A stretch of DNA of 39,249 nucleotides from an uncultured Bacillota bacterium (GCA_946611635.1 CAMODW010000008.1:1-39249), one strand, 5' to 3'. Positions 28,548-38,204 are shown, numbered from the stretch's first letter. The notes: generated from the sequence alone by a model not told the origin. Translations and numbers: made by a program.

Positions 28548-28979
28548 ATGAGTAACAATGAATTAAAGAGCATAATCAATAATTTAGACAATAAAGGTAA
28601 AATGCATCTAATTGAGGGCGCGACTTCAAAACAAATTGCTAATTTTGAAAAAACAAATGGAGTTAAATTACCACAACAATTTAAAGATTGGCTAGAATAT
28701 TTTGATGGTGGAGAATTATTCTTACCTGCGGGAATTCAATTATATGGTGTTGCCCATAAACCATTAATTGAAATTGGCAATATATGGGAAGTATCCGATT
28801 CAAATTCAAACTATTTGACTATTGGAGCACTTTCAAATGGCGATCCAATATTATGTGAAAAAAACAATGAACGAATTTCAATATTTAATCACGAAAAAAG
28901 AAAAATTGAAGAAAACGAAGTTTATTCGAATTTTTACGAATTTTTAAATGCTTTACCAGATATATTAGGCATTGATTAA
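28548..28979 (+). CDS. SMI1/KNR4 (SUKH) family protein
   Basis: IEGATSKQIANFEKTNGVKLPQQFKDWLEYFDGGELF...YLTIGALSNGDPILCE. Confidence 0.85.
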   Translation: MSNNELKSIINNLDNKGKMHLIEGATSKQIANFEKTNGVKLPQQFKDWLEYFDGGELFLPAGIQLYGVAHKPLIEIGNIWEVSDSNSNYLTIGALSNGDPILCEKNNERISIFNHEKRKIEENEVYSNFYEFLNALPDILGID

Positions 28980-29100
28980 AACATTTTATATTCAATAAAA
29001 AGAAATATTTACTCAAGCAAAATTATAATATATAGTCCTTAAAAATATTTTTTGTAGCGAAAATTATGTTATAATAATTAACTATATTAAGGAGGGTTTT

Positions 29101-29925
29101 ATGAAAATTGTAAATATAGACGGGGTTCAATGTGTTGTTCTTGAAGAAGGTGAAAAAATATATATAACTACACCAAATAAAGTAAACCAAAGCAAAATAG
29201 AAATAAAAGGTGAAAGTGAGAAGTTAGATATTTTGGGAAATTCTTCTATTGTCAATGCTATACGTGGAGAAGGAATGCTTGAAAAAGTATGTATATCTCC
29301 AGCAATATTATCATCAGAAGAAATTATCAAAAAGTGTGATTTATGGCTTGATATGTTTAAACAAGTTCATGATGCATTTAAAAAACTAGTTCTAATGGAT
29401 AAATATAGAGAAAAACAAGTAACTATGGAATTATCTTTTCCAATTTTCCCCAAAATTACTGACAGAGATGATAAAGGAAGAAGAATTAGATTAAATTTAA
29501 AACAATATAGTAAAACTCTTAATGAAGGTGTTACTATTTCAATTGATGAGGCAAATGAAGATGTATATTCATATTTAGTTGCTAGTGCTTTAGATTATTA
29601 TGTATCACAAAATCTTAAAGGTCAACAAATTGATATGATGGATTTTAACAGCATTTTATATTCTAATAAAAAGCATAAACGAGGTACACCAGTTCCAATG
29701 CTAGCGCGTTTAGGTTCGTTAACTGAATCACCTAAATACCGTGAAATAGTTACTAAAATATTAATTAATCATAACGTAGGTGAATCATCTGAACAACTAA
29801 TTGCTAATTTAAGAAATAAGATTTCTAATCAACAAATTAGTGATAGAATGGATTCGGATATTAACAATTCATCCGTTCAATACAAACTTATTTTAGAAAC
29901 CTTAAATCCTAAAAAGTTACAGTAA
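29101..29925 (+). CDS. Hypothetical protein
   Basis: Intact ORF with AGGAGGG RBS; TGTTATAAT extended -10 upstream. Confidence 0.7.
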   Translation: MKIVNIDGVQCVVLEEGEKIYITTPNKVNQSKIEIKGESEKLDILGNSSIVNAIRGEGMLEKVCISPAILSSEEIIKKCDLWLDMFKQVHDAFKKLVLMDKYREKQVTMELSFPIFPKITDRDDKGRRIRLNLKQYSKTLNEGVTISIDEANEDVYSYLVASALDYYVSQNLKGQQIDMMDFNSILYSNKKHKRGTPVPMLARLGSLTESPKYREIVTKILINHNVGESSEQLIANLRNKISNQQISDRMDSDINNSSVQYKLILETLNPKKLQ

Positions 29926-30036
29926 AGATTGCTGCTTTTTCTATAATTTAGTAAAACATATATAGTGATTAATAATTTATCAAATAATCCTTATATTTTG
30001 TACGTAATATTTAACTTTATTGTTTTAAAAAAATAG

Positions 30037-30064
30037 AGTTCGGACTATATGTTCGGATTTTTTT
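30037..30064 (+). terminator. Rho-independent terminator (G-U rich stem)
   Basis: AGTTCGGAC-TATAT-GTTCGGATTTTTTT, pairing partly by wobble. Confidence 0.55.
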
Positions 30065-30138
30065 CTTGATATAAAAAAATAATATAATATAATAAAACAT
30101 AGTTTGTAAACACAACTAAGTATTAAGGAGAGATTATA

Positions 30139-30594
30139 ATGCAAGATGTAAGCGGTTTTATTTTAGAAGGAATATACCTTAAATTGTATGAACTTGATAG
30201 AAATTATGGTAATGGTTGTATATCATTTTTACAAGCTGACTTAGATAAACAAGCTGAGTGTTTTAAAAGAATACTATCAGAATACGAAGATATAGATACA
30301 GGCAATCTTTTTTCTCTAACCCCAGTATCTGAAAACTATGATTACTACCGAGCTTATTTATTTCAAAACACATTTCGTAATTCACAAGGAGCATATTTAG
30401 ATGAAGCAACTCATAAACTTGTATTCTGCTTTAGTGATTACTATGTTAAAAAAAGGTTAAAAGAACTAGAAAAGTATGAGGAACCAATCACAAAATGTGC
30501 AAAAACATATGCAGAAGAATACTTAGGCTATGTAGATTTCTCTGATTTATCAGAAACTCAAGAAAATGGTATATGTTATAAAATAGGACAATAA
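30139..30594 (+). CDS. Hypothetical protein
   Basis: Intact ORF with AAGGAGA RBS. Confidence 0.7.
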   Translation: MQDVSGFILEGIYLKLYELDRNYGNGCISFLQADLDKQAECFKRILSEYEDIDTGNLFSLTPVSENYDYYRAYLFQNTFRNSQGAYLDEATHKLVFCFSDYYVKKRLKELEKYEEPITKCAKTYAEEYLGYVDFSDLSETQENGICYKIGQ

Positions 30595-30662
30595 GTAGAG
30601 ATGAATTTGTATAAAAAAAATATGCATGATATAATAACCCCCGTTTGATTGAGGGGATTTAT

Positions 30663-31403
30663 ATGGAAAAATATTATCATTTTACCAAATATGAAAATTT
30701 GGAAAGTATATTAAATAAAGGACTTATTCCACAAGTCGGTGATAGAAGTAAAAGCATCGGCGAACAAAGAGTAGCTGTATTTCTTTCAAAAGATATAATT
30801 CCGACGCTTCTTATGCAATATTGTATATTTATAAATTATACCACCTATAGCAATGAACAAACGGTGCAAATAATAAATAATATGTATGATATTGCTACTA
30901 AAAAATTAAAAGATAATGGGGAACATTTTGATTCGATTATAGAAGAGCAAGGATATAATTTGATTTTGATGTGGAAAAATCTATGCGATGCCTTTGCAGA
31001 ATATAAAACATTTAAAGATTATATAGGAGAAGGAGTCTTTTTGTGTGTGGAGGGTATCGATAAAATAAAAGAAGATTCATCCTATGGTGGTGCACCAGAT
31101 TGTTGGATAGAAGAAACAATTCCTCCAGAGAAAATAAGAGTAGTTATATTAAGAGATAAAACTACAGGAGAATTAAAAGATTCTATGGATGATATTAGAA
31201 CATACTTTATAGCAATTACACCACTTGAAGAATTCTTAAATACTGCTTTGCCTCTTTATGATAAAAAGGATGATTTATCAAATTGGTGGACTATGTACTA
31301 CAAAGAAAATGATAAAATACTACAAGAATATAAAGATACGTATGAACTAATAGAAATACCAATAGAAGAATATTACGAATATATGAAGAGTTTTCATATT
31401 TAA
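30663..31403 (+). CDS. ADP-ribosyltransferase-fold-like protein
   Basis: YYHFTKYENLESILNKGLIPQ...VFLSKD N-terminal pattern and CWIEETIPPEKIRVVIL; ATG 30663 after GAGGGGA. Confidence 0.55.
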   Translation: MEKYYHFTKYENLESILNKGLIPQVGDRSKSIGEQRVAVFLSKDIIPTLLMQYCIFINYTTYSNEQTVQIINNMYDIATKKLKDNGEHFDSIIEEQGYNLILMWKNLCDAFAEYKTFKDYIGEGVFLCVEGIDKIKEDSSYGGAPDCWIEETIPPEKIRVVILRDKTTGELKDSMDDIRTYFIAITPLEEFLNTALPLYDKKDDLSNWWTMYYKENDKILQEYKDTYELIEIPIEEYYEYMKSFHI

Positions 31404-31557
31404 TCGTAATATTCTTTTTTTAGTAAAAAAATCTACAAAACGTAGAGAAAAATAGTATATCAAGTATGTTATCATTTACTTGAAGGAGGAAATAAAAAGC
31501 AAGAAGGATAATATGTTAATTAGTGATTAGTATAATTTTGAATATCTCGACGTAATC

Positions 31558-31583
31558 AGCATAGTTTAATACTATGCTTTTTT
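31558..31583 (+). terminator. Rho-independent terminator
   Basis: AGCATAGT-TTAAT-ACTATGCT-TTTTT. Confidence 0.75.
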
Positions 31584-31659
31584 AATGGATAAAAGATCAT
31601 AATAGTATTTACTCTACCATTTTTGTGCTATAATGAAAGAGTAGAACAAGGGTGGTTTT

Positions 31660-32409
31660 ATGGAGTTCTCATATGATGTGCAAGAACAGGGAAAAAGGAT
31701 ATTAAAACATGATAGTAATACTATAGAAGGACAATTCAAGTACGCTGAAGATGAACTTAAAAAACAAAACATAGATGGAGAAAGAATAAAAAAATTAGCT
31801 ATAAAATATAAGCTGCTTTTTTGTAATCATTTTGTTGAAACATCTCATTTTGTAAGATATTTATTTAATAATGAATCTATAAATGAACAAAAAAATACTT
31901 TTTCCTATTATTTACTTATTTATATAAAACAATATTACTCTAATATTGATTATGTGAAAAATAATATAAAAGATGTAGAGAGTTTAAAAGAGTATTTTGA
32001 TTATTGTTATACAAATATTGAAAAAATAAGAGCTCCATTTGTAAAAGAAGGTAATTTTAAAAAAGTAGTAGAAAACATGGAATTAATCAATACAATATTA
32101 AATTTTTATAAAATAATAGAAGAGTTTTTAATTAGATACTATCAATATTCAATTATAGGAAAACCTTATATTATCACTGCACAAAATAATTGTGATAAAA
32201 TCTTTATCGAAGAACTAATGAAAGGCTATTCCTTATATAGATTACAAAAAGTTGGATTAGTTTATAACAGTGGATTAATGCCTTATTATGAGCTATTTCC
32301 AGTATTACCAACAGGGGACTTAATATTTCCTGGAGATGAGTATATAGAAGTATCTAGTACTGCTAATAAAATGGAAGGCATTTCTTTGGTAAAAGTATCA
32401 AGGCACTAA
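31660..32409 (+). CDS. Hypothetical protein
   Basis: Intact ORF; TGCTATAAT extended -10 about 30 nt upstream. Confidence 0.65.
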   Translation: MEFSYDVQEQGKRILKHDSNTIEGQFKYAEDELKKQNIDGERIKKLAIKYKLLFCNHFVETSHFVRYLFNNESINEQKNTFSYYLLIYIKQYYSNIDYVKNNIKDVESLKEYFDYCYTNIEKIRAPFVKEGNFKKVVENMELINTILNFYKIIEEFLIRYYQYSIIGKPYIITAQNNCDKIFIEELMKGYSLYRLQKVGLVYNSGLMPYYELFPVLPTGDLIFPGDEYIEVSSTANKMEGISLVKVSRH

Positions 32410-32424
32410 AAGAGGTGAAGTAAA

Positions 32425-32850
32425 ATGAAACCTGGTGTAGGCGTAGGTGTAATGATTTTAAAGGATAATAAAGTACTATTAGGGTTACGTAATCCAAATA
32501 AAGAAAAAGCTAGTAGTGAACTAAATGGTCAAGGAACATGGACAATGCCTGGTGGCAAAGTTGAATTTATGGAAAAGTTAGTAGATGCCGCCAAAAGAGA
32601 ATTAGAAGAAGAGACAAGTCTAAAAGCTACTAAGATTGAGTTTTTATGTATATCTGATGATATGACAGATACTGCTCACTATGTAACAGCAGGATTTATT
32701 GTAAAAGAGTATACTGGCGAAGTAAAAACTATGGAACCAGAAACTATTATGGAATGGAAATGGTTTGATATAAACAATTTACCTACTAATATCTATAAAC
32801 CAAGTTTAAAATGTATAGAAAAGTATAATAATGGAAAAATATACGAATAA
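32425..32850 (+). CDS. NUDIX hydrolase
   Basis: GGKVEFMEKLVDAAKRELEEETSL Nudix box. Confidence 0.92.
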   Translation: MKPGVGVGVMILKDNKVLLGLRNPNKEKASSELNGQGTWTMPGGKVEFMEKLVDAAKRELEEETSLKATKIEFLCISDDMTDTAHYVTAGFIVKEYTGEVKTMEPETIMEWKWFDINNLPTNIYKPSLKCIEKYNNGKIYE

Positions 32851-32878
32851 AAAAATACTAGTTTCAACTAGTATTTTT
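32851..32878. terminator. Bidirectional terminator between convergent genes
   Basis: AAAAATACTAGTT-TC-AACTAGTATTTTT. Confidence 0.8.
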
Positions 32879-32888
32879 AATTTATATA

Positions 32889-33683
32889 TTATCTTGATCT
32901 CCTACTTATTTGATAAGCTTCTTCAAAAGCTTTTTCAGTACCAGAATTAAAATGGTTATAATGCCCATTTTCAGCAACATAGTTAATTCCTAATCTATCA
33001 AATAATTCTTCACTATAAGTTACAACACCATCATTTTCTAATCCAGTTATAGTTTTAATCATTTTATATAAATCAAGTACATAACCCTTTTCAACATTTG
33101 GATCTAAACCACTTCCGATTACAACTAATTTATTTAAATCTACTTTCTTTAAATCGGCACCCGTAAAGTTATCTTTTTCAAATCCATAATTTGTATTTAT
33201 AAGTAATTTTAAAATTCTAACCAATAGTTTATTATCTAATACGCCTTTATATTGATCTAGTATTTTAGGATTAGCCAAAGGAGTACCTGTTATTGGAGGG
33301 TGTACTGCATATACCTTATGTATTCGATCACTATCTGTTGCTAATGCTCCTATCATGCCACCAAAACTATGAGTAACTAAATCAACATCTCCTAAATTTG
33401 CCATACATAATGACTCTTTTAAATTCTTAGCAAAATTCTCAGCATTTATTGCTTCTTTATCATCTGAAAAAATCGAATAATCATAAAACCAGTTACCAGT
33501 AAACATATTATGACCGGGGTCAAAAGTTTTTCCTGTTTGTTCTAATACATGCCATCTATGCTCCATTTGACCACCTATATAAATAACTGGTCTTTCATTA
33601 ATAGTAACTTTAGTTTTATCTAAGTACAAACTACCTAATTCATTAGGTATATATCTTATTTTTCCTTTTCTATAATCAAACAT
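32889..33683 (-). CDS. Alpha/beta-hydrolase, lipase-like
   Basis: VTHSFGGMIGAL (GxSxG-type nucleophile elbow, HSFGG), PVIYIGGQMEH. Confidence 0.75.
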   Translation of the reverse strand: MFDYRKGKIRYIPNELGSLYLDKTKVTINERPVIYIGGQMEHRWHVLEQTGKTFDPGHNMFTGNWFYDYSIFSDDKEAINAENFAKNLKESLCMANLGDVDLVTHSFGGMIGALATDSDRIHKVYAVHPPITGTPLANPKILDQYKGVLDNKLLVRILKLLINTNYGFEKDNFTGADLKKVDLNKLVVIGSGLDPNVEKGYVLDLYKMIKTITGLENDGVVTYSEELFDRLGINYVAENGHYNHFNSGTEKAFEEAYQISRRSR

Positions 33684-33807
33684 ATCATTCTCCCCTTTAC
33701 TAAACTAATTATATAATATGGTTTTTACTTATGCAAATATTGATACCTGTATTCCCTCCCCTTTGATATTCCTATAATATAATAGTAATAGAAAATGAGT
33801 GGTTATA

Positions 33808-33885
33808 ATGAATAAAAAGCAGCTTATAATAGTATTAATAATTACTTTCATAATAATAGAAACATTTAATCTTTGGTTATTTTGA
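33808..33885 (+). CDS. Putative 25-aa single-TM peptide MNKKQLIIVLIITFIIIETFNLWLF
   Basis: ATG to TGA; basic N-terminus plus hydrophobic helix; weak RBS (GAGTGG). Confidence 0.3.
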   Translation: MNKKQLIIVLIITFIIIETFNLWLF

Positions 33886-34013
33886 TAAAGGGTTTATGCT
33901 ACAAAGAAGTATAATACAAGATAATATATCACAACGGAAAAATAAATATTAAGATAATAATTGCAATAATAACATAATATGTTAAAATAAATTCCCAAAA
34001 GAGAGGGAAAATT

Positions 34014-35081
34014 ATGGCTAGATTAAAACATAATTTAGATTATGAAGAAAAATTAATATCACTATTAGGATATAAAATGGAAAAGTCTAAAATAATTAAT
34101 CATTGGAATATCTTTGATAAAGATGGCGAAATAGTAGGATTTATAATATACGAATTATTAGAAAAAACTATATACCAAGGGAAATCATTAATATCATATA
34201 GATATAAAACTATTATTGATAGCAAAGATATAAGTTTTGAAAATGATCGTACATCAGATTATATATTTGTTAATAGAGCAGCAAGAATAATTAATAATAA
34301 AGAAAAAGATTTTTATTATAAACTATCCATTAAAAGGAATGAAGAGAAAAGGGATAACTTATCATTTACTTTAGGAGATAAAAATACTATTTATTTAGAA
34401 AGTGAAAAGAATGGAATTTATAGTTTTGATATTCCTGAAGATGGTGAATTCCGATTAAGATTTTATAGTAAAATTCCATGGCAAAAAGAAGATGGTACAC
34501 AAGGATTTTATAACTCAGAAGATTTTCTTGTCTACAATTATAAAAAAGGAAGTTGCCTGTATCAAAAAAGTATCTGTGATGATAATATAGCAATCGCTTA
34601 CGACGGGAATAATCCTTGTACAACATTTGAAATTAGTGCTGGTAAAAGTGATTTTCCACAAAACCCTTCCGACGATTCTTTAATAAGACGTGCCAGAAGG
34701 GAACAACCAGATATTCCTGAAGAAAGAATGTTAATAATAAGAGAAAAAACATGGGAAAATAGACTCAAAAAAGGAGAAATATACCCAAAAATATTATTCC
34801 CAAATGCTAATGTTGTTGATGGAACTGTTGAAGAGTTTATTCTTAAAAGTGACTTTATTATGGACTCATTAAGGCAATTTATATATTTATTAAATCCTTT
34901 ATTACCTTTTGACAACAATTTTATGAAAGAAATATTTAATGAGAACTTCTTAGAAAGAAGAGAAATTATTCTTTTTAAAGATGCAATTCTTGAAGCTTTA
35001 TCATGGTGTGAAGCAAATGATGATAATATGAATTTAGATAATTCATCCAGTGGAAATAGTTCAAGAACATTAAAAATTTAA
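34014..35081 (+). CDS. Hypothetical protein
   Basis: Intact ORF with AGAGAGGGAAA RBS. Confidence 0.65.
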   Translation: MARLKHNLDYEEKLISLLGYKMEKSKIINHWNIFDKDGEIVGFIIYELLEKTIYQGKSLISYRYKTIIDSKDISFENDRTSDYIFVNRAARIINNKEKDFYYKLSIKRNEEKRDNLSFTLGDKNTIYLESEKNGIYSFDIPEDGEFRLRFYSKIPWQKEDGTQGFYNSEDFLVYNYKKGSCLYQKSICDDNIAIAYDGNNPCTTFEISAGKSDFPQNPSDDSLIRRARREQPDIPEERMLIIREKTWENRLKKGEIYPKILFPNANVVDGTVEEFILKSDFIMDSLRQFIYLLNPLLPFDNNFMKEIFNENFLERREIILFKDAILEALSWCEANDDNMNLDNSSSGNSSRTLKI

Positions 35082-35096
35082 AAAATATTATAAAAA

Positions 35097-35123
35097 TTAG
35101 CACTTGCTATTGACAAGTGCTAA
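35097..35123. promoter_or_regulatory. CIRCE element (HrcA operator)
   Basis: TTAGCACTT-N9-AAGTGCTAA. Confidence 0.92.
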
Positions 35124-35138
35124 TTTTAGTGCTATTAT
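35110..35138 (+). promoter_or_regulatory. Promoter of hsp20 overlapping CIRCE
   Basis: TTGACA (35110-35115), 17-nt spacer, TATTAT (35133-35138). Confidence 0.8.
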
Positions 35139-35232
35139 TTAACTGTAGTAAGAAATAAAGCACTTACTAATGGTATTAAAACCATATCGGTGCTACCTAA
35201 TCGTAACACTTTATGAAAGGAAGTAGATATAT

Positions 35233-35667
35233 ATGATGTTAGTACCTAGAAAAAATAGTTTTGATTTATTTGATGATTTCTTTGATGATGAGTTCTTCCC
35301 AAGACATGAATTCTTTTCTAAAAAAGAAAGAAATCTAATGAAGACAGATATCAAAGAAAAAAAAGATAAATTTATTCTAGAAATAGATTTACCTGGATTT
35401 GAGAAAGATAAAATTAATATTTCATTAGAAAAAGGATATTTAAATATTCATGCCAAAGTAAATAAGGAAGAAAAGAAAGATGACGAAGAAAAATTCGTTC
35501 GTCGTGAAAGATTCTTTGGTGAATGTTCACGTAGCTTCTATGTAGGTGAAGATATTAAAGAAGAAGAAATTCATGCTGAATTTAAAAATGGTATTCTAAA
35601 AGTAGAAATACCTAAGAAAGAAGCTCTTGGCGGCACTAAAGAAGTAAAACAAATACCTATAAAATAG
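35233..35667 (+). CDS. hsp20: Hsp20/alpha-crystallin small heat shock protein
   Basis: DIKEKKDKFILEIDLPGFEKDKINISLEKGYLNIHAK, FKNGILKVEIPKKE (GxLxxxxPK). Confidence 0.93.
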   Translation: MMLVPRKNSFDLFDDFFDDEFFPRHEFFSKKERNLMKTDIKEKKDKFILEIDLPGFEKDKINISLEKGYLNIHAKVNKEEKKDDEEKFVRRERFFGECSRSFYVGEDIKEEEIHAEFKNGILKVEIPKKEALGGTKEVKQIPIK

Positions 35668-35669
35668 AG

Positions 35670-35697
35670 AAAACAGTTATAAAACTGTTTTTTTTTA
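35670..35697 (+). terminator. Rho-independent terminator after hsp20
   Basis: AAACAGTT-ATAAA-ACTGTTTTTTTTT. Confidence 0.75.
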
Positions 35698-35773
35698 TGC
35701 TATCAAATACTATTATTTGCAAATAAATAAAATAGGTGATACCATATGTCGTGTTTAAAGGGGGCATATATAT

Positions 35774-36941
35774 ATGGTAACAGTTACTAGAAAAGGTAGC
35801 CAAACAATGGAAGAGGTAAGAAGAGCTTTATTAATAGAGTCAGGGTTAAGAACAATTAATGCTTATATTACAGAAGATGAAGTAACTTTCAAAAGACTCA
35901 ATGAACTTTTAGAACTACAAGGTATGACCAAACTTAAAGATTACATAAAAATAGAAGAGAAAGATGCTGAGGAAATAGAAAGTGATCCATACATACAAGC
36001 CTTTAAAGAAATACCAAAAACTGTATCAGGTAATTTGGCATATTCAAATAATAGAAGATTATCTAAAAAGGTGTTTAGCTAAATATAGAGAAGATCAAAG
36101 AGATCCAGGTTCTTTAATTACAAAAATTAGCTATTGCTATACTAGAAAAACATTATATCTACCAGTTTTATACGAAGGATTAATAAAAAAAGACCCATGG
36201 ATGACAGTTGAACCCCACGAAATACTAACGCATGATACTCGTGCTAAATACGTAAAAGGAAATGTTTTATTATTGGGTTGTGGTTTAGGATATACAGCGT
36301 TTAGACTTGCTCAAGAAGATCAAGTTAAGAGTATTGATATTGTTGAATTAAGTCCTGATGTAAAAAAACTATATGATGATAATGTTCGCGGTATAACTCC
36401 TAATAATTATAAGATTAATGATATTATCTTAGCAGATGCCATTGAATACTTATATACAACTAATTTAGAAAAATATAATCATATAGATGTTGACATATGG
36501 CGTGATACTTTAGATATGACTTATCCTTATTTAAAATGTCTTGCATTAGAAGACCGATATCCTAATATACAATTTACTTATTGGATAGAGAATTCTTTCT
36601 ATAATAATCTTCAAACTGAAATACTTAGAATCCTATATAAAAGCTTTTATAGAACACAAAAAGATTTAATCGAAGAAGATATACCTATTCCAGGTTTAGA
36701 TATATTAGCAGAATACATAGTTAATAATGAAAGCGTAATGATTTCTAGTACTCAAGTATTATTAAATTTTATTTCTTATCCAAACTTAAGACGAATAGTT
36801 AAAAATTTCGCTATAAATAATAGCGAAGGAGTAGAAAGAATAAAAAATCATATCGAAAGTAAATTAAAAGAATTAGATGATTTGATTGCTAAAGCAAATG
36901 AAATATTAGTTTCAAAATCAAATTCAACATTTAAATTATAA
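35774..36941 (+). pseudogene. SAM-dependent methyltransferase-like gene, copy 1, frameshifted (ORFs 35774-36082 and 35982-36941)
   Basis: NVLLLGCGLGYTAFRLAQ (Rossmann), IDIVELSPDV; reading frame changes +1 near the A5 tract 36065-36069. Confidence 0.65.
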
Positions 36942-37008
36942 AAAATATATATTTGCAAAAAAATAAAAAAGTGTTAATATATACCATATTTTAGAGGGGG
37001 AATAAATT

Positions 37009-38183
37009 ATGGCAACAATATCTAATAACGCCGATAAGGTAAAAAAAACAATAGAAAGAGCAATAAGAAAGGAACTTTCTTCAGCTGAGTTAAGAACAAG
37101 AATAATTTATGGTGAAGTTAATAGGGATAATATAATCCAATTATTACGTCAATATAATCTAGAAGGATCAATAGATTATGATAGACAAATAAAACCAAAT
37201 GAGGGAGTATTAGCAGATCCGTATTATAAAAGTTTCAATATTGCTTGTCAAAGTTCTGGAGGTTATACAATAGGAAGAACAGAACATGTTTTGCCTCTTA
37301 CGCTTCGTTTATGGGATGAGGATATTAGAGACCCATATTCACTTATAAGAAAAACTAGATGTTGGTTCACAACTGAGCATCTTTTTATACCATGTTTATC
37401 AAAGGAAAAGGTAATACTTGGATGACTGCTGAAGCATATGAAATTAATACTCACAATTCTCGAGCTGAAGAAATAAGAGACAAGGTTTGTTGTGCAGGAT
37501 TAGGACTTGGTTACACACCATATAGATTAGCTCAAGAAGCCAAAGTTAAAAGCATTGATGTTATTGAACTAAATCCAAATGTAATAAAGCTTTATGAGGA
37601 TCATATTCGTAGAATAACTCCTAATAATCAAAAGATAAAAGTAATTCAAGGAGATGCTATTAAATACTTGCGTGAGAATGCGTCCAAATATGATTGTATA
37701 GATGCTGATATTTGGCATGATTCAAATGATATGATTGACCCATATTTAAAACTTTTATATATGGAGCAAAAGAATCCTCAAGTAAGATTTTCTTATTGGA
37801 TGGAAAAAACATTCTATGTAGATTTACAATGTATAATATTACTAGAATTAAATGCCAAATATAATAACAATAATCTTAATATGTTGGCTAGTGGAATTCC
37901 AGAAATTATGAAAGCATTAGCCAGATATGTCATAGATAATACAGAAGGTGTTATTTATAATGTAAGTGATTTAAATAAACTATTATCTTATGAAAACTTA
38001 AGAGAAAAAACAAAGAAGTTTGCTATTGATTATTCACAAGGAGAGTATAAAGCAGAAGATAAGAGAAAAAGAATAGCTGCAATGTTTGGAATGGACGAAG
38101 AAAAATTTCAAAAAACTCTTGAAGATGCTATAAGATTATGGTTAGATCCGAATAATAGTGGACCAAGGTTTACTAAAAAATAA
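37009..38183 (+). pseudogene. SAM-dependent methyltransferase-like gene, copy 2, frameshifted (ORFs 37009-37425 and 37392-38183)
   Basis: GLGLGYTPYRLAQEAKVKSIDVIELNPNV; reading frame changes -1 near 37401-37409. Confidence 0.65.
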
Positions 38184-38204
38184 TATATAATTATTCACAT
38201 AAAT

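Noticed and set aside
28300-35200. Integration island bounded by the tRNA-Met 3' end (CGGCGCTACC at about 28311 versus CGGTGCTACC at 35188)
   Set aside because: A 9/10 match is expected by chance at this length, and no integrase was recognised.
37423-37425. UGA read as Trp (code 4) to extend the first ORF of methyltransferase copy 2
   Set aside because: Reading through gives a sequence unrelated to copy 1, whereas a frame change restores homology; other genes use TGG for Trp and end in TGA.
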